Shown: positions 8,484 through 16,973, counted from the stretch's first letter. The stretch: DNA of 64,000 bases from Nonomuraea dietziae (GCF_014195505.1 NZ_JACIBV010000001.1:496001-560000); one strand, 5' to 3'. The notes: generated by a model from the letters alone, not told the origin. Numbers and translations: made by a program.

Positions 8484-9428
8484 ATGCCTGATCCGATCGT
8501 GGTCGCCGAAGGGCTGCACAAGTCCTTCGGCAACACCCATGCCCTGCGGGGTTTGGACCTGAGCGTCCCGAGAGGAACGGTCTGCGGCGTGCTGGGGCCG
8601 AACGGCGCGGGCAAGACGACCGCGGTGCGGATCCTGGCGACGTTGTCCGATCCCGACGCCGGACACGCCCGCATCGCCGGATACGACGTCGTCCGCGACG
8701 CAGGCAAGGTACGAGCCAGGATCGGGCTCGCGGGCCAGTACGCCGCCGTGGACGAGAAACTCACCGGCCGCGGCAACCTGCGCATGTTCGGACGCCTGTC
8801 CCACCTGTCCCGACGCGAGGCGCACCGGCGGGCCGACGAGCTGCTCGAACGCTTCGGTCTGATGGACGCCGCCGATCGCCAGGTCGCCGGCTACTCCGGC
8901 GGCATGCGGCGCCGGCTCGACCTGATCACCAGCCTCATCCTGCGCCCCGAGGTGCTCTTCCTGGACGAGCCGACCACCGGCCTGGACCCGCGCAGCCGCG
9001 GCGAGATCTGGGACAGCGTCCGCGAACTCGTGGCAGAGGGCACCACGGTGCTGCTCACCACGCAGTACCTGGACGAGGCCGACCAACTGGCCGACGACAT
9101 CGCCGTCATCGACCACGGCCAGGTGATCGCCACGGGCACGCCCGACGAGCTGAAGGCCACCATCGGAGATCGCCTCGACGTCGAACTCGAAGACCCCGCC
9201 GCGCTGTCGACGGCGGCGACCGTACTGAACGCCCTGGCCGGGACCGAGCCCACGATGACGGGCGCCGACCAGCTGAGCGTCGCCCTGTCCGGCGGCGGCT
9301 TCCGGCTCGCCGACATCGTGCGCGAGCTCGACCGCGCCGGGGTCGCCGCGGCCGACGTGAGGCTGCGCCGTCCCACCCTCGACGAGGTGTTCCTGCGCCT
9401 CACCGACCGCAAGGAGACCGTCCGATGA
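8484..9428 (+). CDS. DrrA-like ABC transporter ATP-binding protein
   Basis: A 314-aa ATPase with Walker A GPNGAGKTTA, the family's GLAGQYAAVDEKLTGRGNL segment, signature YSGGMRRRLD, Walker B VLFLDEPTTGLDP and a C-terminal DrrA-type extension (LRRPTLDEVFLRLT). DrrA-type ATPases drive export of hydrophobic drugs such as anthracyclines with an ABC-2 permease partner. It overlaps the downstream permease start by four bases, forming a coupled pair. The divergent TetR gene and its two operators lie just upstream. Confidence 0.92.
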   Translation: MPDPIVVAEGLHKSFGNTHALRGLDLSVPRGTVCGVLGPNGAGKTTAVRILATLSDPDAGHARIAGYDVVRDAGKVRARIGLAGQYAAVDEKLTGRGNLRMFGRLSHLSRREAHRRADELLERFGLMDAADRQVAGYSGGMRRRLDLITSLILRPEVLFLDEPTTGLDPRSRGEIWDSVRELVAEGTTVLLTTQYLDEADQLADDIAVIDHGQVIATGTPDELKATIGDRLDVELEDPAALSTAATVLNALAGTEPTMTGADQLSVALSGGGFRLADIVRELDRAGVAAADVRLRRPTLDEVFLRLTDRKETVR

Positions 9429-10234
9429 CCGCCCTCACCCCGCGCCTGCGCTGGACGTTCAGCGACGGGCTGACCCTCGTCGGCCGCGAGCTGGGACGGC
9501 TGCGCCAGGAACCCGGCGAACTCGTCGCCGCGCTGGTCTTCCCGGCCGTCATGGTGGTGCTGTTCGGCTACGTCTTCGGCAGCGCCATCCAGGTGCCGGG
9601 CGGCGGCGACTACCGCGAGTACCTCATGCCCGGCCTGTTCTCCATGGTGACCTTCTCCGCGGTGATGGCAGTCATGACGCGGGTGGCCACCGACGCCTCC
9701 CGCGGCGTGATGGACCGGTTCCGCTCCATGCCGATGGCGCGGTTGGCGGTGCCGTTCGGGCAGACCGGCGCGGACTCCCTGATCGGCCTGCTGATGCTGG
9801 CCATCATGGTGGGCGCGGGCCTGCTCGTGGGCTGGCAGCCGCACCGCGGCCTGCTCCCCACGGCAGGCGCGTTCCTGCTGCTGATGGTGCTGCGGTACGC
9901 GCTGAGCTGGGTGGGCGTGTATGTGGGCCTGGCGGTGAAGAACGACCAGGTCGCCGACGCGATGGTGCCGCTGTTCCTGCCGTTCACGATGCTGTCCAAC
10001 TCCTTCGTCCCGACCGACGGCATGCCGGGATGGCTGCGCTTCCTGGCCGACTGGAACCCGGTGAGCGCGCTCACCGCCGCCTCCCGGGAGCTGTTCGGCA
10101 ATCCGGGCGCCCCGTCCGGAGACGTGGCCTGGCCGCTCGCGCATCCGGTGGCCACCGTCCTGCTCTGGTCGGCCGCGCTGCTGGTGGTGTTCGTCCCGCT
10201 GTCGGTGCGCGCCTACAACCGTGGGGGACGGTGA
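9425..10234 (+). CDS. DrrB-like ABC-2 type permease
   Basis: A 269-aa membrane protein with about six spans and the ABC-2 permease signature near the C-terminal third (LSNSFVPTDGMPGWLRFLADWNPVSALT, of which NSFVPTDGMPGWL is diagnostic). It is the membrane partner of the ATPase just upstream and starts in that gene's stop codon. The export substrate cannot be deduced; the family handles lipophilic antibiotics. Confidence 0.92.
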   Translation: MTALTPRLRWTFSDGLTLVGRELGRLRQEPGELVAALVFPAVMVVLFGYVFGSAIQVPGGGDYREYLMPGLFSMVTFSAVMAVMTRVATDASRGVMDRFRSMPMARLAVPFGQTGADSLIGLLMLAIMVGAGLLVGWQPHRGLLPTAGAFLLLMVLRYALSWVGVYVGLAVKNDQVADAMVPLFLPFTMLSNSFVPTDGMPGWLRFLADWNPVSALTAASRELFGNPGAPSGDVAWPLAHPVATVLLWSAALLVVFVPLSVRAYNRGGR

Positions 10235-10238
10235 AACG

Positions 10239-10781
10239 GTGACCCCGCTGCCGGGAGGCCCGCCCTCGCCGATCACTGAAGCCGACCGCGAAACGGCCGT
10301 GCAGCGCCTGCAGGAGGCGTACACCGAAGGGCACATCTCGCACGAGGAGATGGTCGAGCGCCTCCACCAGGCGCTCACCGCCAGGACGCACATCGACCTC
10401 GCGTCGGCTCTGGCCTCGCTCCCGGAGCCGAATGCGGGCACCACGTCCACGATCGCCGCCGTCAGCGGACGGATCCACCGGCGCGGCGCATGGCGGGTAC
10501 CTCGGATCCTCAAGGTCGAGTCCGCACTCGGGCGGGTGCGCCTGGATCTGTCCAGGGCGGTCATCGACCATCCGGTGGTCGACATCGAGTTGCATCTCGG
10601 CACTGGCAGGGCCAGGATCACGGTGCCTCGCGACGCGATCGTCGACCTCGAGGATCTGCGCACGGGGTGGAAGGATCCGCTCTACAAAACTCGTCGAGGC
10701 TCCCGCCCTCGCGGGCCGACGATCCGGATCTCCGGGGTCATGGGGTTGGGACGGTTGACGATCCGCCACGCGCGGCGTTGA
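10239..10781 (+). CDS. DUF1707 domain protein
   Basis: A 180-aa protein beginning with a DUF1707 region, RETAVQRLQEAYTEGHISHEEMVERLHQAL, an actinobacterial short helical domain with a conserved E-G-H/R-I/L-x-x-x-E pattern. The remainder is a beta-rich segment resembling the cell-wall-active domain that often follows DUF1707. GTG 10239 is chosen because GGGGGACGG lies upstream; GTG 10221 would overlap the permease. It probably ends the TetR-controlled exporter transcript. Its function is unknown. Confidence 0.75.
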   Translation: MTPLPGGPPSPITEADRETAVQRLQEAYTEGHISHEEMVERLHQALTARTHIDLASALASLPEPNAGTTSTIAAVSGRIHRRGAWRVPRILKVESALGRVRLDLSRAVIDHPVVDIELHLGTGRARITVPRDAIVDLEDLRTGWKDPLYKTRRGSRPRGPTIRISGVMGLGRLTIRHARR

Positions 10782-10981
10782 GGCCCCATCCGGTGCCCGA
10801 CATCGGCTCGACCTGGTGGGCGTCCCGCAGCTCGATCACGGTCTGCGGCTCGCTGGCCACCTCAGGGCCGATGCCTGAGGTCTGCGCCACGACAGCGAAC
10901 GCCTGTCTTCGTGAACTTCTCCTCGCGGTCGCTACTCCAAAAGGTGCGTGTACAGCTCGCACACCCAGAAGGAAGGCCGTC

Positions 10982-11476
10982 ATGAAGAAGGTGCTCATCG
11001 CGGTGCTGACCGGCGGGGCGCTCCTGGCCACCGGTACGCCCGCGCTCGCTCAGGCCGCTCGCCCCCTGCTGGGGCCCTACGGGTACGGCAAGGTCAAGCT
11101 CGGGATGAGCGCGAAGAAGGCCAAAGCGACCGGGAAGGTCGTGCTCAAGCGGGCCGCCGGTCTGGAGGCGTGCTCGGGGTGGGACTTCACGGCGCATCCC
11201 ACCCGCAAGGCCAGCGTGGGCCTGTACATCTCCAAGAAGGTCGGCGTCGCCGTGATCTCCGCGCCCAAGGGCGTCAAGACCCCTGAGGGCATCGGCATCG
11301 GATCCACGATGAAGCAGGTCAAGAAGGCCTACCCACGGCTGAGGTACGTGATGGGTACCGGCCGCCCCTACGTCTCCGTCCCGGGCAACCCCAAGGCCTA
11401 CTACGAGTTCTTCCCGGAGAAGGGCATCGTCACCGGGCTGGCTCTGGGGCTCGGTACCCAGGACTGCGTCAGCTGA
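10982..11476 (+). CDS. Small secreted protein of unknown function
   Basis: A 164-aa protein with a clear signal peptide (MKKVLIAVLTGGALLATG, then AxA near residue 24) and a mature part rich in Gly and Lys. It holds two Cys, one near residue 65 (LEACSGWDF) and one three residues from the end (QDCVS), which could form a disulfide after export. Repeated motifs GKVKLGMSAKKAK and GIGIGSTMKQVKKAYP look like two halves of an internal duplication. The ATG has AGAAGGA upstream. The 200 bases before it hold no gene I can support. Confidence 0.75.
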   Translation: MKKVLIAVLTGGALLATGTPALAQAARPLLGPYGYGKVKLGMSAKKAKATGKVVLKRAAGLEACSGWDFTAHPTRKASVGLYISKKVGVAVISAPKGVKTPEGIGIGSTMKQVKKAYPRLRYVMGTGRPYVSVPGNPKAYYEFFPEKGIVTGLALGLGTQDCVS

Positions 11477-11542
11477 GTCTCTGGGTCAGCGCGGCCTGCG
11501 CCTTGGGCCGTGTGGGGAAGCTGGTGGTGATCGGGGCGTGAC

Positions 11543-11983
11543 TCACACGGCCGCTGCGACGGCGGCGGCGACGAAGAGCACCTGCAGGGCCGTACGGGTG
11601 GGCAGGGTGGTCACCGGTTTGCCGGCCAGGGTGAGACCGCGGCGGGCCGCCGAGACGTTGGCAGGGAACATGGCGATCATGAGGAGTGCCAGCCCGATCG
11701 CCGCGTACGGCGCGACCGGTGAGAGCAGCAGCCCGGCGGCGCCGGCCAGCTCCAGGACACCGGTGAGGGTGACCAGCAGGGCCGGGTGCGGGAATGCCGG
11801 CGGGATCATCGCGACGAAGTCGCGGCGCCATGAGGGCAGGAAGTGCGGCACGCCGGTGAAGACGAACATCAGGGCGAGAGCGCCGCGCAGTGCGGGTTGC
11901 CAGGCGTCCAGTGCGTCGATACCGGCCAGCCCGATCAGCCGCAGGACGACGAAGCCGCCGGTGAGGGCGATGAACGGAACCAT
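11543..11983 (-). CDS. DoxX family membrane protein
   Basis: A 146-aa protein with four membrane spans and the DoxX-like motif LRGALALMFVFTGVPHF, followed by LTGVLELAGAAGLL. DoxX-family proteins are linked to redox and oxidative-stress responses, but most are uncharacterised. ATG 11983 is chosen because GGAGGA lies four bases upstream; the in-frame ATG 12004 and TTG 12010 fall in an operator. It is divergent from a TetR gene, and its promoter is buried in two operators (11991-12049), so it is the likely target of that regulator. Confidence 0.85.
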   Translation of the reverse strand: MVPFIALTGGFVVLRLIGLAGIDALDAWQPALRGALALMFVFTGVPHFLPSWRRDFVAMIPPAFPHPALLVTLTGVLELAGAAGLLLSPVAPYAAIGLALLMIAMFPANVSAARRGLTLAGKPVTTLPTRTALQVLFVAAAVAAAV

Positions 11984-11990
11984 CCCGTCC

Positions 11991-12049
11991 TCCAATCTTG
12001 TCATCGGCAAGATTGGAGGAGACTCGCTATCTTGTCAATGTCAAGATAG
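11991..12049. promoter_or_regulatory. Two TetR operators enclosing the doxX-like promoter
   Basis: Site 1 (11991-12017) has perfect 10-base arms TCCAATCTTG and CAAGATTGGA; site 2 (12027-12049) has 8-base arms CTATCTTG and CAAGATAG. Both have seven-base centres and share ATCTTG-N7-CAAGAT. On the minus strand, a -35 TTGACA (12038-12033) lies in site 2 and a -10 CAATCT (12015-12010), 17 bases on, lies in site 1. Repressor on either site would block the promoter. Confidence 0.75.
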
Positions 12050-12085
12050 GGTGAGGTCGACACGCGGACGCACTGGAGCTCGGAG

Positions 12086-12655
12086 GTGAGGCAGATCAAC
12101 CAACCGGCCTATCACCACGGCAACCTGAGGCGCGTCATCATCGATGCCGCCCTTCAGGCCATCATCGAATCCGGCCCCGCGGGGTGGAGTCTGCGCGAGC
12201 TGGCCCGGCGGGCGGGCGTCTCGCACGCCGCCCCCGCCTATCACTTCGGCGACAAGCAAGGCTTGCTGACAGCCGTGGCCGCAGAGGGTTTCGCGATGTT
12301 CGCCGACACCCTCGAGCGAGCTGCCGCTGACGTGTGGGAGGTCGGCGTCGCCTACGTCCGCTTCGCCATCGACCATCGCCCCTATTCCGAGGTGATGTTC
12401 CGGCCGGAGCTGTACCGCGCCGACGATCCCAGCATCACATCCGCGCGTGAGCGCGCCGCCAACGTGCTCGTCACCAGCGCCGGCACGCTGTCGCCGAGCC
12501 CGGAGCACGACCGGTTGACCACGATCGCCGCCTGGTCACTGGCTCACGGCTTCGCCGGTCTGTGGCTGAGCGGAGCCCTGCCTGAGAGCGCTGACGGGGA
12601 CCCTGAGGCCCTCGCCCGCTCGATGATCAGGCTCGTCTTCGGCGCCATGCGCTGA
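12086..12655 (+). CDS. TetR regulator with WHG-type C-terminal domain
   Basis: A 189-aa regulator beginning with the diagnostic YHHGNLRR motif, then SLRELARRAGVSHAAPAYHF as the DNA-binding helix-turn-helix, and a C-terminal domain with WSLAHGFAGLWLSG typical of the TetR_C_33/WHG group. GTG 12086 is the only plausible start; a GGAG lies directly against it, so the true start signal is uncertain. It faces the DoxX-like gene across two matching operators and is the likely repressor of both itself and that gene. Confidence 0.88.
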   Translation: MRQINQPAYHHGNLRRVIIDAALQAIIESGPAGWSLRELARRAGVSHAAPAYHFGDKQGLLTAVAAEGFAMFADTLERAAADVWEVGVAYVRFAIDHRPYSEVMFRPELYRADDPSITSARERAANVLVTSAGTLSPSPEHDRLTTIAAWSLAHGFAGLWLSGALPESADGDPEALARSMIRLVFGAMR

Positions 12656-12755
12656 GAGTCAGGCCAGCCCCGCGGTCCGACTCGGCGGACCCGCATTCTG
12701 CGCGCGCGTTCGGGCGGCGGTCTCGATGTCCACCGAGGCGAACGTGGCACCAGGC

Positions 12756-12890
12756 TCACCGCGTCGGCGCGGCGCCGCGGTGCTCCTGCGGACTGATGCC
12801 GTACACCCGCTTGAACGCCGAGCTGAGGGCGAACCCGCTGCCGTAGCCGACCTGCCGGACGACGGCGTTCAGCGTGGCGTCGGCCGGAAC
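12756..12890 (-). pseudogene. Tail of an AraC-family regulator (remnant)
   Basis: Reading leftward, the frame gives ADATLNAVVRQVGYGSGFAL, then SSAFKRVYGISPQEHR and a stop at 12758-12756. This is the second helix-turn-helix of an AraC C-terminal domain. Nothing upstream continues the gene; it is cut where a second remnant on the other strand begins. Confidence 0.6.
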
Positions 12891-12995
12891 AGCTCGCTGG
12901 CCGACGGCGTCGAGCGTGCCCTGAACCGCAAGCCCCGCGACTTCGCGGACTGGGTGGCCGAGATCGCCCCCACCGGCGTAGGGGACGCCGCCTAG
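12891..12995 (+). pseudogene. Tail of an NmrA-like SDR protein (remnant)
   Basis: The frame reads LADGVERALNRKPRDFADWV, then AEIAP and a short end with stop TAG 12993-12995. GRxPRDFADW is a typical C-terminal motif of NmrA-like NAD(P)-binding proteins. Its 5' part is missing and it abuts the AraC remnant, so this is a deletion or rearrangement scar. Confidence 0.55.
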
Positions 12996-13056
12996 ATGAG
13001 CCCGCGCTGCGGGCGCTCCACCACCCGACGTTTGCGATCCTTAGGCCTCAAGGCTT

Positions 13057-13075
13057 AACCTAATGTCATTAGGTT
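13057..13075. promoter_or_regulatory. Operator of the downstream TetR gene
   Basis: A 19-base perfect inverted repeat: AACCTAATG, a central T, then CATTAGGTT. It ends 29 bases upstream of the TetR ATG at 13105, the normal position for an autoregulatory operator. Confidence 0.7.
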
Positions 13076-13104
13076 CAGATGCGGTGGTTCTAGGAGAGGG
13101 TGGT

Positions 13105-13704
13105 ATGCGCATGGCGCGGGCCGGGTTGACGGCGGACCGGGTGACGCTCGCCGGTGCCGAGTTGGCGGACGAGGTCGGGCTCGACCACGTGACCATGTCG
13201 GCGGTGGCGCGGCGGCTCGGGGTGAAGGACGCGAGCCTGTATGCGCACGTGCGCAACCTGGAGGACCTGCGCGGGCGGATCGCGCTGCTGGCGGCGGACG
13301 AGAAGACCATCCGCATCGCCGAGGACACCGCCGGGCGGGCAGGCAAGGACGCGCTGGTGGCGTTCGCGAACGCTTATCGGGCGTATGCCCACGACCACCC
13401 TGGCCGGTACACGGCGACGCAGATCCCGATACAGATCGATCCCGAACTCGCGGCCCGCGCACCCGGGCCGCGACGTGCGGTCGAGCTGACCTACGGCATG
13501 CTGCGCGCCTATGCGCTGGACGAGCCCGACCTGACCGACGCGGTACGGCTGGTGCGCAGCACGCTGCACGGCTTCGTCAGCCTCGAGGCCGCGGGCGGGT
13601 TCGCGCACGCGCGCCCAGCGGAGGACTCCTGGGCCCGCTGCCTCGACGCCCTGCACACCCTTTTGGAGCGCTGGCCCGCACGCCATGAAGGAGACCCGAC
13701 ATGA
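13105..13704 (+). CDS. TetR family regulator coupled to an alpha/beta hydrolase
   Basis: A 199-aa regulator with the helix-turn-helix TMSAVARRLGVKDASLYAHV and a C-terminal domain of the TetR_C WHG-like type (LVRSTLHGFVSLEAAGGF). ATG 13105 is chosen for the GGAGAGGG upstream; a longer frame begins at 13063 inside the operator. Its stop overlaps the start of the hydrolase gene (ATGA), so the regulator and enzyme are made together, and a perfect operator sits upstream. The enzyme's substrate or product is a plausible inducer. Confidence 0.9.
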   Translation: MRMARAGLTADRVTLAGAELADEVGLDHVTMSAVARRLGVKDASLYAHVRNLEDLRGRIALLAADEKTIRIAEDTAGRAGKDALVAFANAYRAYAHDHPGRYTATQIPIQIDPELAARAPGPRRAVELTYGMLRAYALDEPDLTDAVRLVRSTLHGFVSLEAAGGFAHARPAEDSWARCLDALHTLLERWPARHEGDPT

Positions 13705-14540
13705 CCGACCCGGCCATCGGCCGCCTGCGCGTGGACGGCGCCACCCTGCACTACGAGGTGCGCGGAAGGGGACCACTCCTGCTGCTGATCCCCGGCGGCA
13801 CGGGCGGCGCCGCCTCCTTCGACGGTGTCGCCGACGACCTGGCCGCCGATCACACGGTCGCCTCCTACGACCCACGCGGCCTGTCCCGCAGCCCGCTGGA
13901 CGACCCGGAGGCTCGACAGCGGGTGGCCCAGCATGCCGACGACGCGCTCCAGCTGCTGGAGCTGCTGTCTCCAGACGCTCCCGCCCGCGTGGTCGGTTGC
14001 AGTTCGGGGGCGATCGTCGCGCTGCACCTGCTCACCACCCACCCCGAGCGGATCGAACGCCTCGTGGCGCACGAGCCGCCGGTGGTGGAGGTGCTGCCAG
14101 ACGCCGCCGAGCATCGCGCGCTGCTCGCCCGCGTCCAGGACACCTTCCGCAGGGACGGGCTGATGCCCGCGGCGGCCGAGTTCGCGGCCGGACTCAGGCG
14201 GCCCGGCGCCGATCCGGCCGACGCCCAGGCGGTCACGGAGCTGCCGCCGCAGGCGACGGCACGAGCTGAGCGGACGATGGCGGACATGCCCTACTTCCTC
14301 GGGCGTATCGTTCCGAGCTTCATGGCCTATGTCCCGGACGTGGCTCGACTGGAAGCTCTGTCGGACCGGCTCGTGCTCGCGGGCGGAGCGGACTCGCGCG
14401 GTGAACTGCCCTACCGTCCCGCCGCCTTCCTGGCCGAGCGGTTCGGCACGGAGCTCATCCACTTCCCCGGCGGGCACACGGGTCTCAGCACGCACCCCGC
14501 CGCGTTCGGTGAGCTGCTCCACAAGGTGCTGAGCACCTAG
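13701..14540 (+). CDS. Alpha/beta hydrolase
   Basis: A 279-aa alpha/beta-hydrolase with oxyanion-hole segment LIPGGTGG, nucleophile elbow GCSSG (Ser101), and catalytic His in FPGGHTGLSTHP near residue 258. There is no signal peptide, so it acts in the cytoplasm. It is translationally coupled to the upstream TetR gene. The family includes esterases, lactonases and C-C hydrolases; the substrate cannot be told from sequence. The gene ends 20 bases before the convergent MFS gene. Confidence 0.88.
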   Translation: MTDPAIGRLRVDGATLHYEVRGRGPLLLLIPGGTGGAASFDGVADDLAADHTVASYDPRGLSRSPLDDPEARQRVAQHADDALQLLELLSPDAPARVVGCSSGAIVALHLLTTHPERIERLVAHEPPVVEVLPDAAEHRALLARVQDTFRRDGLMPAAAEFAAGLRRPGADPADAQAVTELPPQATARAERTMADMPYFLGRIVPSFMAYVPDVARLEALSDRLVLAGGADSRGELPYRPAAFLAERFGTELIHFPGGHTGLSTHPAAFGELLHKVLST

Positions 14541-14560
14541 TCGTTCCTACGTCGGCGCTT

Positions 14561-15757
14561 TCAAGCCCCTCGAGACGACATCATCCTGTCGAGCAGGACG
14601 GGCACAGTCGTGATCGCGGCCAGCCCCGCGCCGAGCCATGGGATGACGGTGATCCCTGCTCCGGCATCGAGCGCGGCGGCGGCCAGCACGGGCACGAGGC
14701 TGATGCCGAGTTGGAAGGCGGAGACGGTGGTGGCTCCGGCGAGCGTGGGCGCCTGGACCGCGATGGCGAACACGCGCCCGTAGATGGCCGGGTTCAGCAC
14801 GAATCCGGCGACGCCGAGCAGCAGGACCAGGGGGACGACGGCCAGCGCGTGCCGGGCGAGTACGGCGAGCAGAACGGAGCAGACCACGATCCCGACCGCC
14901 CCCGCCAGGAGCGCGCGGGTGGGCAACCTGTCGGCGATCCTGCCCCCGATCGACAGGCCGATCAGGGCGCCGACGCCGAACAGGGTCAGGATCGCCGGAA
15001 CCCATACCCCGGGTATGCGGGTGACGTCGGTCAGGAACGCCGCCAGGTAGTTGAACGAGATCATGTAGGCCGCGGTGCTCAACAGGGTGACGGCGTAGAC
15101 CACCCACAGCTGGGGCCGCCTCATCGTGCGAAGCTCGCTCCTCACGCTCGCCTCGCCGCGCGCGCTCGTGGCGGGCAGCGCCACGAGCGTCACGACAGCG
15201 CCGGCGAGAGTGAGGACGACCACGGCCCAGAAGCCGCCGCGCCACCCGGTGAAGTAACTGAGCAACGCGCCGGCCGGGCCGCCGACGATCATCGCGAGGC
15301 TGAGCCCGCTGACGACCACGCCGGAGGCGCGCGCGGTACGGTCGGCCGGGACCAGGCTGATCGCGGTGACGGCCGCGACCGCCCAGAACCCCGCGTAGGC
15401 GAGACCGCACAGAAAACGCGTGGTCAGGAGCACCGCGTAGTTGTCGGTGAGGATGCCGATCGCCACGCAGGCGGCGAAGAGCACCTGCGTGACCACCAGC
15501 GTCGTCCGCCGTGGCCAGCGGAGGGTCATGATGGCCAGGGGCGGCCCGCCGACGACGACGCCGGCGGCGAACGCCGAGATCAGCGCTCCGGCGGAGGACA
15601 GCGTGATCCGCAGGTCCTCGGCGACGGCCGGCAGAACCCCGGCGAGCAGGAACTCCGCGCTGCCCATCGAGAACAGGCTGAAGGACAGCAGGTAGACCCC
15701 CAGAGGCAGCCTGCCGCGGGCGGCCGGCGCCTGCTGGATCGCGGCCTCGGCGCTCAT
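14561..15757 (-). CDS. MFS exporter, Cmx/CmrA (chloramphenicol-efflux-like) type
   Basis: A 398-aa, 12-span DHA1-type transporter. The N-terminus has FSMGSAEFLLAGVLPAVAEDL, a signature of the Cmx/CmrA and AraJ-like efflux group, and the loop motif ADRTARASGVVVSG. It is the last gene of a minus-strand unit: flavoprotein, 48-aa protein, transporter. Its ATG overlaps the small gene's stop by four bases. In this context it may export the substrate or product of the CPYC flavoprotein, in the way GliA accompanies GliT for gliotoxin; that link is inference. Confidence 0.88.
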   Translation of the reverse strand: MSAEAAIQQAPAARGRLPLGVYLLSFSLFSMGSAEFLLAGVLPAVAEDLRITLSSAGALISAFAAGVVVGGPPLAIMTLRWPRRTTLVVTQVLFAACVAIGILTDNYAVLLTTRFLCGLAYAGFWAVAAVTAISLVPADRTARASGVVVSGLSLAMIVGGPAGALLSYFTGWRGGFWAVVVLTLAGAVVTLVALPATSARGEASVRSELRTMRRPQLWVVYAVTLLSTAAYMISFNYLAAFLTDVTRIPGVWVPAILTLFGVGALIGLSIGGRIADRLPTRALLAGAVGIVVCSVLLAVLARHALAVVPLVLLLGVAGFVLNPAIYGRVFAIAVQAPTLAGATTVSAFQLGISLVPVLAAAALDAGAGITVIPWLGAGLAAITTVPVLLDRMMSSRGA

Positions 15758-15900
15758 CGGCCCGCACCCCCGTCACGCAGGAGCGAGGTGAGACGCCGGT
15801 CGAGCACGTGCCGGGGCGCCGCACCCGTCGACGAGCCGGAGGGACGGCCTCCGGCGTACACGACGAAGGCGGGGAGGGTCTGTTCGGTGTGCGTGGGCAT
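15754..15900 (-). CDS. 48-aa protein coupled to the MFS exporter
   Basis: A short frame starts at ATG 15900 with GAAGGAG eight bases upstream and stops in an ATGA overlap with the MFS gene. The protein begins MPTHTEQTLPAFVVYAGGRP, continues with a Ser/Gly-rich linker, and ends with a basic VLDRRLTSLL segment. It has no Cys and no signal peptide. The strong ribosome site and coupling support real translation. I do not recognise the family; it may be a short regulatory or leader peptide that sets MFS translation. Confidence 0.6.
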   Translation of the reverse strand: MPTHTEQTLPAFVVYAGGRPSGSSTGAAPRHVLDRRLTSLLRDGGAGR

Positions 15901-15995
15901 GAGTGAGTCTCCTTCGTGGGGTGAGGGTGAGGTGGCGAGTCGGGGCCCGCGTGAATGTGGCGGCGGGGGAGTGGCCGCCGCGCTGCCTCGGCCGG

Positions 15996-16973
15996 CTACC
16001 TGCTCGCGGCGGCCGAGGCGCGGTACTGCTCGACGGCGTGGCGGACGTCCTCGTCCACCAGGTCGGCGTTGATGGCGAAAGCGGCGGCCGATCCCATCCC
16101 CGCGGCGGTGACGACCTGCGCGCGCGGGTCGATGACGTTCCCTGCCGCCCAGACCCCGGCAACGCTGGTACGGCCCGTCCGGTCGGTGGTGATCCAGCCG
16201 GTGTCGTCCTTGACGCAGCCGAGGCGGGTCAGCAGCTCGTCGTGCGCCACCGTGCGCGGGAAGAGGAAGGCGGCGGTGCGGGGGAGCACGCGACCGTCGG
16301 CGAGCTCGATGCCGCGCAGCCGGCCTCCTTCGACGACGAGGTGGTCGATCTTTCCCTCGACGATGCGCAGACCGCGCCCCTCCAGGCGCTCCCGGTCCTC
16401 CGCCGTCAGGTCGAGGGTGTGCGGGAGGAAGAGCACGTCGTCGCTCCACTGGCGCAGGAGCAGGGCCTGATGCACCGCCCCCGGATGCGTGCCGAGTACG
16501 GCGAGCGGCTGGTCGCCGACCTCGTAGCCGTGGCAGTAGGGGCAGTGCAGCACGTCCTTGCCCCACCGCTCGCGCACCCCGGGAATGTCAGGCAGCTCGT
16601 CGCGCAGGCCGGTGGCGACCAGGACACGGCGGGCCTCCAGCACGGGGCCTCCCTCCAGCCGGACGGAGAAGCCGTGGTCGATGTCCTCCACGCGGCCCCT
16701 GACGAGGCGCACGCCGTACCGGGTGATCTCGGCTCGCCCGAGCTCCAGCAGCGTGGCCGGAGGCAGGCCGTCGCGGGACAGGAAGCCGTGCATGTGCGCG
16801 GCCGGGGCGTTGCGCGGCTGCCCGGCGTCGATCACGACCACCTTGCGCCGCGCGCGCCCCAGGAGCAGGGCGGCGTTCAGGCCGGCCGCTCCCGCGCCGA
16901 CCACCACCACGTCGTGTCTCTCGTCGGCCGCAGGCCGCGCGTCGGCGTCATACCTGTTCATCGCCTTGTTCAT
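15996..16973 (-). CDS. CPYC flavoprotein, thioredoxin-reductase-like (GliT/HlmI-type dithiol oxidase candidate)
   Basis: A 325-aa FAD enzyme with the N-terminal dinucleotide motif VVVGAGAAGLNAALLLGRAR (residues 23-42), the redox pair C144-P-Y-C147, and the C-terminal FAD motif VWAAGNVIDP. The usual thioredoxin-reductase NADPH site is absent: the GxGxxA loop reads VLGTHPGAVHQALLLRQW and there is no HRRDxxRA motif. That is the pattern of GliT, HlmI and DepH, oxygen-using enzymes that close dithiols to disulfides in gliotoxin, holomycin and romidepsin producers. GGAGGT lies seven bases before the ATG. It faces an XRE-cupin regulator and leads an operon with a 48-aa protein and an MFS exporter. 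A paralogous set is at 31155-33542. Confidence 0.85.
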   Translation of the reverse strand: MNKAMNRYDADARPAADERHDVVVVGAGAAGLNAALLLGRARRKVVVIDAGQPRNAPAAHMHGFLSRDGLPPATLLELGRAEITRYGVRLVRGRVEDIDHGFSVRLEGGPVLEARRVLVATGLRDELPDIPGVRERWGKDVLHCPYCHGYEVGDQPLAVLGTHPGAVHQALLLRQWSDDVLFLPHTLDLTAEDRERLEGRGLRIVEGKIDHLVVEGGRLRGIELADGRVLPRTAAFLFPRTVAHDELLTRLGCVKDDTGWITTDRTGRTSVAGVWAAGNVIDPRAQVVTAAGMGSAAAFAINADLVDEDVRHAVEQYRASAAASR

